A DNA stretch of 64,000 nucleotides from JALHOP01 sp964484195. GTDB taxonomy: Bacteria > Myxococcota > XYA12-FULL-58-9 > JALHOP01. Both the position numbers and the translations under genes were made by a program. Below, piece by piece: positions 8,362 to 15,878 of the stretch (the first letter of the stretch is position 1; each line of letters starts with the position of its first letter). The stretch spans positions 101,341-165,340 of the forward strand of contig CAZAER010000011.1 of the NCBI GenBank assembly GCA_964484195.1, read 5' to 3'. The notes under the pieces were generated by a model. The model was not told the DNA's origin. It did no database searches and worked only from the letters and a program-made list of their open reading frames with translations.

Positions 8362-9002
8362 ACAAGCTCAGCAACTCGGCGCTCCAGGAGCGCTTACTCG
8401 ACGTGTTTCTCTACTTGGGGTCGGAGTGGATCCTCTGGCTGCTGATGGCCCTCTCGGTGGTGTCGATTGCCATCGCCATCGAGAGGCTCGCGCACTTCTT
8501 ACGCTCGACCGAAGACGTCGATCGTCTGCGGGCGCAGCTCGGCGACAAGCTCGCGACCGGTGGCATCGCCGACGTGCGTGCGCTCTTGGGTGGTAAACGC
8601 TCGCACGTCGCGGCTGTGCTCAACGCCGGCCTCGACGCGCTCGAGCGCGGACCCGAAGCAGCAGAACAGGTGTTCGCGAGCGCGACGCTCACGCAACGCG
8701 TGAAGATGGAGCGTGGCCTCGCGTTTTTGGGCACGCTCGGTAACAACGCGCCGTACATCGGGCTGTTCGGCACGGTCCTCGGTATCATCCGCTCGTTCCG
8801 TGATCTCGCGACCAACACCATCGAGGGATCGCAGGCTGTCATGGCCGGTATCGCCGAGTCGCTGGTTGCCACCGCGGTCGGCTTGTTGGTCGCGTTGCCC
8901 GCCGTCGCCGTCTTCAATGCATTCCAGCGCAAGATCCGCACGCAGCTCGCCGGCTCCGAAGCCTTGAGCCGCATGCTCCTGTCGCGCTCGAAGCGGGTTT
9001 AG
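8358..9002 (+). CDS. exbB: MotA/TolQ/ExbB proton channel family protein
   Basis: 214 residues from ATG 8358; the frame is open further upstream, but the ATGA overlap with the preceding gene and the Met before NKLSN fix the start. Three transmembrane helices are visible (about 20-42, 125-147, 165-188). The conserved block LGTLGNNAPYIGLFGTVLGI and the later MAGIAESLVATAVGLLVALP are typical of ExbB/TolQ. With ExbD it forms the inner-membrane channel that drives TonB by proton flow. ExbB is preferred over TolQ because a TonB-domain gene follows. Confidence 0.9.
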   Translation: MNKLSNSALQERLLDVFLYLGSEWILWLLMALSVVSIAIAIERLAHFLRSTEDVDRLRAQLGDKLATGGIADVRALLGGKRSHVAAVLNAGLDALERGPEAAEQVFASATLTQRVKMERGLAFLGTLGNNAPYIGLFGTVLGIIRSFRDLATNTIEGSQAVMAGIAESLVATAVGLLVALPAVAVFNAFQRKIRTQLAGSEALSRMLLSRSKRV

Positions 9003-9007
9003 GCGCC

Positions 9008-9439
9008 GTGGCCAAGAGCTTTTCCGGCGGTGACGACGAGATGATCACCGAGCTGAACGTCGTTCCGCTCGTCGACATCGTCTTGGTCGTGCTGATCATT
9101 TTCATGCTGACCGCGAACCTCATCGCGCGGCCCTCCATCAAGGTGAAGCTCCCAGAGGCTTCGACCGGCGAGGCCGCCGAGCCGACCACGGTCGCGCTCA
9201 CGCTCACCAAGGAGGGCGCGCTCTACTTGAACGGCGCGCCTACCGACGAAGCGGGGCTGCGCGCCTACATCCCCGGCGTGGTGAAGGAGGACCCACAGGC
9301 CCAAGCCATCATCGCGGCCGACAAAGAGGTGCCGCATGGCGCGGTCATCCGTATCATCGATCTGATCCGGCAACTCGGGCTCTACAAGTTCGCCTTGAAC
9401 ATCGATCCCAGCGTCGCCGCCTCCGTCACCGTGCCATGA
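9008..9439 (+). CDS. exbD: ExbD/TolR family biopolymer transport protein
   Basis: 143 residues from GTG 9008, five bases after exbB. The N-terminal cytoplasmic segment is followed by one transmembrane helix carrying the conserved Asp of the proton path (ELNVVPLVDIVLVVLIIFML; Asp in LVDIV). The periplasmic domain has the usual VKLPEA start and ends with a strand before the stop. It partners the ExbB channel. Its stop overlaps the tonB-like start by 4 bases. Confidence 0.92.
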   Translation: MAKSFSGGDDEMITELNVVPLVDIVLVVLIIFMLTANLIARPSIKVKLPEASTGEAAEPTTVALTLTKEGALYLNGAPTDEAGLRAYIPGVVKEDPQAQAIIAADKEVPHGAVIRIIDLIRQLGLYKFALNIDPSVAASVTVP

Positions 9440-10152
9440 AAATTTATGTGGCTACGATTGTGGTCTCGGTGCTCGCGCACTGGGCGCTCGTTGGCGGTCT
9501 GTCGAAGGCTGCTCGCGAAGCACCCAAGCCCGCGCGGGTCATCGAGATGGCCGTGGTGACGCCACCGCCGCCCGAGCCCGTCCCGGAGCCGCCGAAGCCG
9601 GTGGAAGAAAAGGCGAAACGGCCGCCGCCGCCGAAAGAGGCGCTGGTTCAAGCCAAGCCCGAGGAGCCGCCGCCGCCCAACGAACGGAAGCCCGCCGAGG
9701 AGCCACCGCAGCCGGTGTTCGGGATCAGCATGAGCTCGACGGTGAGCGGAAACAGCGGATTTTCCGTGCGCGTCGGCAACACCACGATGAAAGAGCCGGA
9801 GAAAGAGCGCACCGATCCCCGCGACGTGAAGCCCTACGCCGGAGGCGCGCCAAACATCGTGCCGGTTTACGCACTGGCGCAGCCGCCCAAGCGGATCGGT
9901 GAGTGCCGCGAGCCTTATCCCGCGTCCGCCAAAGCCGCGGGCATCAAAGGCACGGTGAAGCTCGAGGTGGTGATTCTCGCCGACGGAACCGTCGCAGAAG
10001 CGCGACCTCTCAACGATTTGGGCTATGGCACGGTCGAGAGCGCGGTGCGTGCAATGAAGAAATGTCGGTTCACTCCAGGCAGTGACGGCAAGCAAACAGT
10101 CGCCACGCAGATCACCTACTCGTACACCTTCAACTACGAAGACGATGACTGA
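9436..10152 (+). CDS. tonB: TonB family energy transducer
   Basis: 238 residues. An N-terminal membrane anchor (about residues 3-20) is followed by a long Pro/Glu/Lys-rich periplasmic spacer (about 40-95) and a C-terminal TonB domain (about 155-235). The domain shows the pattern EPYPASAKAAGIKGTVKLEV, then AVRAMKKCRFTPG. Two Cys in the C-terminal domain (GECREP and MKKCRF) could form a disulfide. It is last in the set of two lipoproteins, exbB, exbD and tonB. No TonB-dependent receptor is encoded in this window, so the driven process is unknown. Confidence 0.9.
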   Translation: MKIYVATIVVSVLAHWALVGGLSKAAREAPKPARVIEMAVVTPPPPEPVPEPPKPVEEKAKRPPPPKEALVQAKPEEPPPPNERKPAEEPPQPVFGISMSSTVSGNSGFSVRVGNTTMKEPEKERTDPRDVKPYAGGAPNIVPVYALAQPPKRIGECREPYPASAKAAGIKGTVKLEVVILADGTVAEARPLNDLGYGTVESAVRAMKKCRFTPGSDGKQTVATQITYSYTFNYEDDD

Positions 10153-10237
10153 GCGGTCGGCGACGCGAACAAAAAAGTACGCGCGACCTTGATCTTCTTG
10201 GTTGAAACCGCGATCGCGCCTGCGTTACCTTCACGAC

Positions 10238-10444
10238 ATGGCGCTTCAGACCCACGTCGATGCCGTGAAGCTCGCTGAGCTCGTTCAGAAGGTTCGCGAC
10301 ATCGAGACGTCGACGGACTGCAAGGGCCCGTGCCCGGACGCTAAAGCGGAGGCGCACGAGCAAGCCCGGGCGCTCGGTATCGTCTTGGTCGAGGCCGAGG
10401 ACGAGGGCGTAGAGCGCCGGCCGCGTCTCCACCCGATGGCGTGA
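10238..10444 (+). CDS. Small conserved-looking protein coupled to NtrC-type regulator
   Basis: 68 residues from ATG 10238; an upstream in-frame ATG at 10202 adds 12 residues of doubtful origin. It is mostly helical and acidic, with two Cys in TDCKGPCPDAK. The TGA stop overlaps the GTG of the following sigma-54 activator (GTGA), which supports a real, translationally coupled gene. No family recognised. It could be a small modulator of the regulator or an unrelated leader ORF. Confidence 0.5.
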   Translation: MALQTHVDAVKLAELVQKVRDIETSTDCKGPCPDAKAEAHEQARALGIVLVEAEDEGVERRPRLHPMA

Positions 10445-11841
10445 GTCAAGAACCTCGGGCCCGCCGCCTTCTCATCGTCGATGACGAAGAAGGCATGCGT
10501 CACATGTTGTCGCTCACTCTCGAGCGGCAGGGTTTCACCGTGAGTACCGCCGCCGACGGCGCCGCGGCTCTCGAGCGCCTGGGACAGGGCGACATCGACA
10601 TCGTGCTCTCCGACGTGCGCATGCCGGGCATGGACGGTCTGACGTTGCTCGACAAGCTACGCGCGGCGAAGAGCCCAGTGATCGTCATCATGATGAGCGC
10701 GTTCGTCGATCTCGATACCGCCATCGAAGCCTTGAAGCGCGGCGCGGCCGATTACGTCTCGAAGCCATTCAAGGCCGACGAGGTCCTGCTCAAGATCCGC
10801 ATGGCCGACGAGCGCCAGCGCTTGAGCGAGGAGCGTGAGCGCCTCGAGGCCGAGAATGCACGTCTGCGCGGCGAGCCGCTGGAGTCGTCGCTGGGGCCCG
10901 GCATCGTCGGGAAGAGCAAACGCCTCCAGGCCATCTTCCAGACGGTGCGCAAGGTCGCCGACTACAAATCGACGGTGCTGCTCTTGGGCGAGTCGGGAAC
11001 CGGCAAGGAGCTCGTAGCGCGCGCCATCCACGACCAGTCGGTCCGTTCGAAAGGGCCGTTCGTCGCGGTGAACTGCGGCGCCATCCCCGAGACCCTCCTC
11101 GAGAGCGAGCTCTTCGGCCACGCCAAAGGCGCGTTCACCGACGCCACACGCAACAAGCGCGGCATCATCGAGGAAGCAAACGGCGGCACTCTCTTCCTCG
11201 ACGAGATTGGCGAGCTGCCGTTGCAGCTGCAGGTGAAGCTCTTGCGCTTCCTGCAAGAAGACGAAATCCGCCGCGTTGGTGAGAACAAGGGCGTCACCGT
11301 CGACGTCCGCGTCGTCGCCGCCACTGCTCGCGACCTGCAGCAGATGGTGGCCGAAGGCGAGTTTCGCGAGGACTTGTTCTACCGCTTGAACGTCCTCTTG
11401 CTGACCATCCCGCCATTGCGCGAGCGCAAAGACGACATCCCCTTGCTGGTCGAGCACTTCATCGTCCGCTATGGCGAGCGCCTCGGCCGCCCGGGCATGA
11501 GCGTGTCGCGCGAGGCGCTACGCGTGCTCATGGACTACAACTGGCCGGGCAACGTCCGCGAGCTCGAGAACACCATCGAGCGCGCCATGGTGCTGAACGA
11601 GGGCGACCGCATCGAAATCGAAGGGCTACCGGAGCGCCTGCGCAAGGAGCCCGACCCGACCCCCGAGGCCCTCGCGTTCGGCGACGACCTATCGATCAAG
11701 CGCGCCGTGCGTACCATCGAGCGTGAGCTCATCAGGCGAGCGCTAGAGCAGACGGGCGGCAACCGGACGCGCGCCGCCGAGCTCTTGGAGCTGTCGCATC
11801 GGGCGTTGCTCTACAAGCTGAAGGAATACGACATCTCGTAG
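10441..11841 (+). CDS. NtrC-family sigma-54-dependent response regulator
   Basis: 466 residues from GTG 10441. The receiver domain is at 8-125 (phosphoacceptor D58 in LSDVRMPGMDG; K108 in SKPF). The AAA+ sigma-54 interaction domain is at about 155-380, with Walker A GESGTGKE (183-190), the GAFTDA loop (230-235) that contacts sigma-54, and Walker B in GGTLFLDEIGEL. The C-terminal Fis-type helix-turn-helix (about 420-465) has GGNRTRAAELLELSHRALLY. It activates sigma-54 promoters after phosphorylation. No histidine kinase is adjacent, so its sensor is an orphan elsewhere. Confidence 0.96.
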   Translation: MSQEPRARRLLIVDDEEGMRHMLSLTLERQGFTVSTAADGAAALERLGQGDIDIVLSDVRMPGMDGLTLLDKLRAAKSPVIVIMMSAFVDLDTAIEALKRGAADYVSKPFKADEVLLKIRMADERQRLSEERERLEAENARLRGEPLESSLGPGIVGKSKRLQAIFQTVRKVADYKSTVLLLGESGTGKELVARAIHDQSVRSKGPFVAVNCGAIPETLLESELFGHAKGAFTDATRNKRGIIEEANGGTLFLDEIGELPLQLQVKLLRFLQEDEIRRVGENKGVTVDVRVVAATARDLQQMVAEGEFREDLFYRLNVLLLTIPPLRERKDDIPLLVEHFIVRYGERLGRPGMSVSREALRVLMDYNWPGNVRELENTIERAMVLNEGDRIEIEGLPERLRKEPDPTPEALAFGDDLSIKRAVRTIERELIRRALEQTGGNRTRAAELLELSHRALLYKLKEYDIS

Positions 11842-11856
11842 GCGTCGGCGGGGCGA

Positions 11857-12429
11857 CTAATTTCCGCAGATGAGATGCCCCACTGCGACGTCGACGTTCA
11901 TGGCCACCGTGGCCTTGATGGTGGTGGTGTTCTGCGGATCGTTGCCGTCGACCTCGGTGCCCAGCGAGAACGCGCCAGCTTTGACGTAGTCCTTGAGGTT
12001 CACGTCGGTCACGTCGAGGCCGACGGTGCGCAGACCAGCCTGGAACGGCCCGCCTTCGGCGATGAGCTCGCGGCGTCCGTTTTCGCCGACAGCGTAAAAC
12101 GCAATGTTGTCGATGAAGGTGAAGTCTTGTCCCGAGGCGGGCGAGACGATCTCGAGAGTGAGCGAGTCCACTTTGACGGAGTCGACGTCGTCGATGTCGA
12201 AACCCTTGTTCTTGAACTCTTGCTCGTTGCTGACGTCGATGCTGCCGAACTCGACGAAGCCGAGATCGTCCAAGATGTTGAGCGGCGAGCCGCCTTGAAT
12301 CGTGGTGTTGGCGCTCTTGGTGATGATGATGTTGTCGAGATTGCTGCACGCGAGGAACGCGAACACTACGCAGATGCGGCCAACCAAGAGCTTGCGGCGG
12401 AGAGTCGAGCGGTTCGTCATCGTGGACAT
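11857..12429 (-). CDS. Hypothetical lipoprotein
   Basis: 190 residues from ATG 12429 (an ATG at 12420 is also possible). The frame continues upstream only by reading through the tRNA-Ala gene, so that extension is rejected. The signal peptide (LRRKLLVGRICVVFAFLAC) ends in a lipobox Cys. The mature part is beta-rich with many Asp and Val (VEFGSIDVSNEQEF, DDVDSVKVDSLTLEIVSP) and resembles a single beta-sandwich domain. Convergent with the NtrC-type gene. No family recognised. Confidence 0.65.
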   Translation of the reverse strand: MSTMTNRSTLRRKLLVGRICVVFAFLACSNLDNIIITKSANTTIQGGSPLNILDDLGFVEFGSIDVSNEQEFKNKGFDIDDVDSVKVDSLTLEIVSPASGQDFTFIDNIAFYAVGENGRRELIAEGGPFQAGLRTVGLDVTDVNLKDYVKAGAFSLGTEVDGNDPQNTTTIKATVAMNVDVAVGHLICGN

Positions 12430-12486
12430 CTTACGAGGACGCCATCGAAGCGGGAAATATTCTGACGAAGAGCTAGCGGGGTTGGA

Positions 12487-12562
12487 TGGTGGAGCCGAAC
12501 GGGATCGAACCGTCGACCTCCTGAATGCCATTCAGGCGCTCTCCCAGCTGAGCTACGGCCCC
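12487..12562 (-). tRNA. tRNA-Ala (anticodon GGC)
   Basis: Read on the minus strand, a 76-nt cloverleaf: acceptor stem GGGGCCG pairs with CGGCTCC through a G3:U70 wobble, the alanine identity element. D-arm AGCTCAGCTGGGAGAGC; anticodon stem CCTGA/TCAGG with loop ATGGCAT, giving GGC; T-arm with GGTTCGATCC. The 3' discriminator A is followed by a genome-encoded CCA. Confidence 0.97.
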
Positions 12563-12603
12563 ATTTCCACCCACGGCGTCTCTGGAAGGACGCCGCGAAC
12601 TGC

Positions 12604-13020
12604 TCAATTCGTCGACTTGCTTACGCTCGTACGCGCCTTTTTGCTAGTGCGCGCTTTCTTGGCCGCCGTCCGCTTCTTGGCGGGGGCGGTGTGTCCGTTC
12701 AGCTCACCTTCGTGAGCGTTGACGCGAACGTCGGTTTGCTTGGTTTCGGCCTGCGGTGCAAGCGTCATGACCACTTCGTTGAGACGCTCGACCGTGCGCT
12801 GCACGAACGAGGGGAGCGGCACCTTGCCCTGATTGGCCAGCTTGTAGGTCTGCTCACCCAAGAGAGTCAGCAGGCGATCGCGCTCCGACATCAAGCGCTT
12901 CATGTCGGCTTCGAAGCGGCCACCGCGACGGCGCACGACCTGACGAACGTCGCCGAGCTGGTCGACTGCCTGCCGAAACAACGCGCCAACCTGTGCTTTC
13001 AAAGCCGCCCGCTTAGCCAT
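12604..13020 (-). CDS. Helical protein with Lys/Ala-rich histone-like tail
   Basis: 138 residues. The N-terminal 90 are helical, probably coiled-coil (ALKAQVGALFRQAVDQLGDV; MKRLMSERDRLLTLLGEQT). The C-terminal 30 residues are a Lys/Ala/Thr tail with repeated AAKKART/SKKART units, like the DNA-binding tails of bacterial histone-like proteins. A GGAGA Shine-Dalgarno sits nine bases before the ATG. It may bind DNA or another polyanion, or organise a surface; phasin-like proteins are an alternative. No family firmly recognised. Confidence 0.65.
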   Translation of the reverse strand: MAKRAALKAQVGALFRQAVDQLGDVRQVVRRRGGRFEADMKRLMSERDRLLTLLGEQTYKLANQGKVPLPSFVQRTVERLNEVVMTLAPQAETKQTDVRVNAHEGELNGHTAPAKKRTAAKKARTSKKARTSVSKSTN

Positions 13021-13086
13021 GGGAAAGGTCTCCGAATCCGCGGCGCGTGTAGCAAACGCGCTCTCCCGCTGTCAATTCAAAGAGGT

Positions 13087-13368
13087 CTAGCGCTTCAACA
13101 AGAGCGCCGCGCCACCCAGGCCGACGACACCCATGGTGGTCGTCGCCGCGCCGTACAGAGCGAGAACGCCCGCATCATTGCGCGCGAGCGCCGAGATCGC
13201 GAGGACGAAGAGCCCTGCCACGGTGGTCGGCATCGCGACACTGGCGAGCGCCTGCCCAGCCAGGCCGTAGACGTCCCGGGCCTGGGGCACGGGCACGTTG
13301 GCCGAAGAGGCTTCTGCGGGCGGGACTGCCGCGGCGGGAGGCCTAGGAGGAAGGGAAATGCGTGTCAT
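13087..13368 (-). CDS. Small membrane protein, two TM helices
   Basis: 93 residues. A proline/alanine-rich N-terminal segment (about 35 residues) precedes two hydrophobic helices (about 45-63 and 70-90), ending in LLLKR. It sits between the histone-tail-like gene and the divergently transcribed lipoprotein gene at 13502. No family recognised; function unknown. Confidence 0.5.
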   Translation of the reverse strand: MTRISLPPRPPAAAVPPAEASSANVPVPQARDVYGLAGQALASVAMPTTVAGLFVLAISALARNDAGVLALYGAATTTMGVVGLGGAALLLKR

Positions 13369-13490
13369 ATCGGGTAAATCGGCGCAATCTGGGCGTTCGT
13401 TGCGGCGACCCGAAAAGATTTTTTCTATCGGCAGCGTCAGCCGTGTCTAATCGGCAAACATCGCGCACGACCTTTGGGACGTGTTTCGCG

Positions 13491-13496
13491 AAGGAG
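13491..13496 (+). promoter_or_regulatory. Shine-Dalgarno for lipoprotein at 13502
   Basis: AAGGAG lies five bases before ATG 13502. This decides the start against an in-frame upstream codon at 13481, which would put the ribosome site inside the gene. Confidence 0.75.
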
Positions 13497-13501
13497 ACAC
13501 T

Positions 13502-14473
13502 ATGCGTTGGTCTAAGTTCTTCATTCCCGCCGGCTTCCTCTTCGCGGTCGCTTGCGGCACCAGCGAAACCGAGTTCCAGGACGCCCTGCCGAGCAAGGAC
13601 GCGCTGACGGTCAACGCCCCGGATAGCGGCAATGCTCTCGCCGTGGGTCAGCTCTCGGGCTTTTACGTCATCACCCGTCTTGCGACCGTCGGTGTGAATG
13701 TCACGGTCGGAGGCATCTTCAACGTGCTCGAAGACATCGTCCGCATGCCGCCGACGACGATCGAGGGTGAAACCGCCATCTGGGGTCCCGGCGCCGGTGA
13801 TGCGCTCGACCCGAACGTCTATCGCCTCGTCGTCAGCGGCAAGGACAGCAAGTTCACCTACAGCTTGGAATACCGCCGTAAGAACTCGGACGGCGAGTTC
13901 ATCGTGTTGGCCTCGGGCCACTCCGACAAGTCGAGCGGCAAGGCCGACGGCGTCGGTGACCTCACCATCTTCGTGACCGCGTGGGGCGAAGCCAGCCTGA
14001 ACCCGTGCGACCGTGGCACTGCGGTGATCAACTACGACACCACCACCCAGCCGCAGAAGCTCGGCATCGACTTCTCGGACTTCCGCAGCTGCGACGAGGA
14101 GGAAGACGGCACCTACTCGGCAAGCTACTACTACGACCGCTTCGCCGACGGCAGCGGCAACTTCCAGTTCACCGCCAACGGCGACGTTCAAGAGGGTGCC
14201 CGCGCGGTCGACGTTCTCGAGAACCTGGTCATCCGCTCGCGCTGGAACGCCACTGGTGCCGGCCGCGCCGACGCCAAGATCTCGGGCGGCGACTTGAGCC
14301 TCGAAGGTGTCACCGAGGTGACGACGAGCGAGTGCTGGGATGCGAATTTCGGCGTCACCTTCGCGGTGACCACGCCCCAGGTGATCGACCTGGACCACAC
14401 GGCCGGCGCCGAGAGCGACTGCCCGGCAGGGATGCAAGAGGCCAGCTATTCAGTGGATGCCTCGATCCTCTAA
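13502..14473 (+). CDS. Lipoprotein, paralogue of the 17489 lipoprotein
   Basis: 323 residues. The signal peptide MRWSKFFIPAGFLFAVAC ends in a lipobox Cys. The mature part is beta-rich and unlike any family I recognise, but is clearly homologous to the lipoprotein at 17489-18463: both contain FYV followed by PPTT and WGP, then YDR with a C-terminal ISGGDL and ECWDAN. A strong intrinsic terminator follows the stop, so this gene is a separate transcript from the sigma-factor operon that begins 74 bases on. It is probably a periplasmic or surface-anchored protein. Confidence 0.8.
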   Translation: MRWSKFFIPAGFLFAVACGTSETEFQDALPSKDALTVNAPDSGNALAVGQLSGFYVITRLATVGVNVTVGGIFNVLEDIVRMPPTTIEGETAIWGPGAGDALDPNVYRLVVSGKDSKFTYSLEYRRKNSDGEFIVLASGHSDKSSGKADGVGDLTIFVTAWGEASLNPCDRGTAVINYDTTTQPQKLGIDFSDFRSCDEEEDGTYSASYYYDRFADGSGNFQFTANGDVQEGARAVDVLENLVIRSRWNATGAGRADAKISGGDLSLEGVTEVTTSECWDANFGVTFAVTTPQVIDLDHTAGAESDCPAGMQEASYSVDASIL

Positions 14474-14491
14474 ATAGGCACGACGCGTGCG

Positions 14492-14530
14492 AGCCCCCGC
14501 AGGTCACCCCGAGTGCCTGCGGGGGCTTCT
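14492..14530 (+). terminator. Intrinsic terminator
   Basis: A perfect 12-bp stem (AGCCCCCGCAGG with CCTGCGGGGGCT) around a 12-nt loop, followed by TCTC, 18 bases after the lipoprotein stop. The T tract is short, as is common in GC-rich genomes. It separates the lipoprotein gene from the ECF sigma gene. Confidence 0.75.
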
Positions 14531-14547
14531 CGCGTCTGACCGCTTTC

Positions 14548-15084
14548 ATGGACACCAGCGACGAACGCCCAGACCTCCGCGCTCTCTACGAGCGTTACGG
14601 TCATTCCGTCTTCCGGCGTTGTCGCTACTTCTTGCGCAGCGATGACGACGCGCGCGATGCCATGCACGAGGTCTTTCTCAAGGTGATCGCCTCGTACGGC
14701 GACTTCCGCGGCCAAGCATCGCCCCTCACCTGGCTCACGCGTATCGCGACCCACCATTGTCTGAACGTCATCCGCGGCCGCAAAGCTGGTTGGCACGAAC
14801 GGTACGCGCAGGTGGTCCAGGTTGGTGCCCAGTGGAATGAGCCTGGGCAGGAGCGGGTGGAGCGGGCCGAGCTGGTGCACCGTCTGCTCGCGCGGTTGGG
14901 GCGCTCCGAGCAAGAGGCGGCGGTGTACTACTTCGTGGATGAAATGAGCCAAGACGAGGCCGCGCGCGCCTGTGATTGCTCGCTGCCAACCCTGCGGAAA
15001 CGCTTACGTCGTTTCATCGAGGTGGCTCGCAAGGAGCTCAAGCGTGAGGACGCGACCCTGGTATTCGGAGAAGCGCCTGTCTGA
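14548..15084 (+). CDS. ECF-type RNA polymerase sigma factor
   Basis: 178 residues from ATG 14548. Region 2 is at about 10-75 (LYERYGHSVFRRCRYFLRSD, ARDAMHEVFLKV, LTWLTRIATHHCLNVIR). Region 4 is at about 110-165 (LLARLGRSEQEAAVYYFVDE, then MSQDEAARACDCSLPTLRKR). It redirects RNA polymerase to a regulon, probably including this operon. The next gene encodes a membrane protein with an anti-sigma-like N-terminus, and a caspase-family protease follows. Confidence 0.93.
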   Translation: MDTSDERPDLRALYERYGHSVFRRCRYFLRSDDDARDAMHEVFLKVIASYGDFRGQASPLTWLTRIATHHCLNVIRGRKAGWHERYAQVVQVGAQWNEPGQERVERAELVHRLLARLGRSEQEAAVYYFVDEMSQDEAARACDCSLPTLRKRLRRFIEVARKELKREDATLVFGEAPV

Positions 15085-15158
15085 TCGCGTCGTCTGTGGT
15101 GTGATGGAGAGCACGTTTTTCTTTTCTGTTCTTAACGGCCGCGGGGTCTGTTGATTCG

Positions 15159-15866
15159 ATGAGCACGCACGACGCCATCTCTTCTTTCATGCTCGAGCGC
15201 TACGTCGTCGGCGAGCTCGTGGGCGCCGAGCTCGAAGCGGTCGAAGCGGCGCTCGCCAAGGAGCCCGCGCTCACCGAGCGGGTCCAAGCCATGCGCAGCG
15301 CGCGCCAGCAGTTCCTCGCCGACGAGCCCTACGCCCAGTTCCGCATCGAGCACGAGCGCCGTCGGGCTGCCGTGAAGAAGCGCTTCTCCTTCTGGTTGCC
15401 CACCGGCTTTGCGGCGGCGGCCGCGGCGGCTCTCCTTCTCCTCGTCGTCATTCCCGAGGTCGATAACGAGCGCATCAAGGGCGCGGGCGTGGGTCTGACC
15501 GTGGCGCTGGTCGGAAGCGGAGCGCCGAAGCCGCTGGCGAGCGGTGCCCTCGTGCACCCCGGTGATCGGCTGCAGCTCGCCTACGACGCCGGTCACTATG
15601 GGTATCTCGCGTTGATTGGAATCGATGGCAGCGGCGTCATGAACGTCTACTATCCCGAGGGTGGTGGAGTGATGGCGCGGCGGTCGGGTGAAGCGCGCGG
15701 GGCCTTTCCGTTCAGCCTGACGTTGGACGCGACCCCTGGCGACGAGACGATGGTGGCCGTTTTCGCGGAACAACCGTTACCGCTCAAGCGGATCGAAGAA
15801 GCAGTGCGCAAGAACGAGACCTTGCCCGGAGTAAGCACGGTTCGAGTCGTGCTCGACAAGGAGTAG
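15159..15866 (+). CDS. Anti-sigma-like single-pass membrane protein
   Basis: 235 residues. The N-terminal 70 residues (MLERYVVGELVGAELEAVEA) resemble the anti-sigma domain that caps ECF sigma factors, without the zinc-binding HxxxCxxC. One transmembrane helix lies at about 85-107 (GFAAAAAAALLLLVVI). The periplasmic domain (about 120-230) resembles DUF4384-type beta domains (LVHPGDRLQLAYDAGHYGYL). It should hold the sigma factor at the membrane until an envelope signal. It sits between the sigma and caspase genes, 12 bases from the latter. Confidence 0.75.
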   Translation: MSTHDAISSFMLERYVVGELVGAELEAVEAALAKEPALTERVQAMRSARQQFLADEPYAQFRIEHERRRAAVKKRFSFWLPTGFAAAAAAALLLLVVIPEVDNERIKGAGVGLTVALVGSGAPKPLASGALVHPGDRLQLAYDAGHYGYLALIGIDGSGVMNVYYPEGGGVMARRSGEARGAFPFSLTLDATPGDETMVAVFAEQPLPLKRIEEAVRKNETLPGVSTVRVVLDKE

Positions 15867-15878
15867 AAGAACCCGATC

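Noticed and set aside
12430..12531. Upstream extension of the lipoprotein at 11857
   Set aside because: It translates the tRNA-Ala gene; the typical tRNA-derived RSRSAPP artefact appears.
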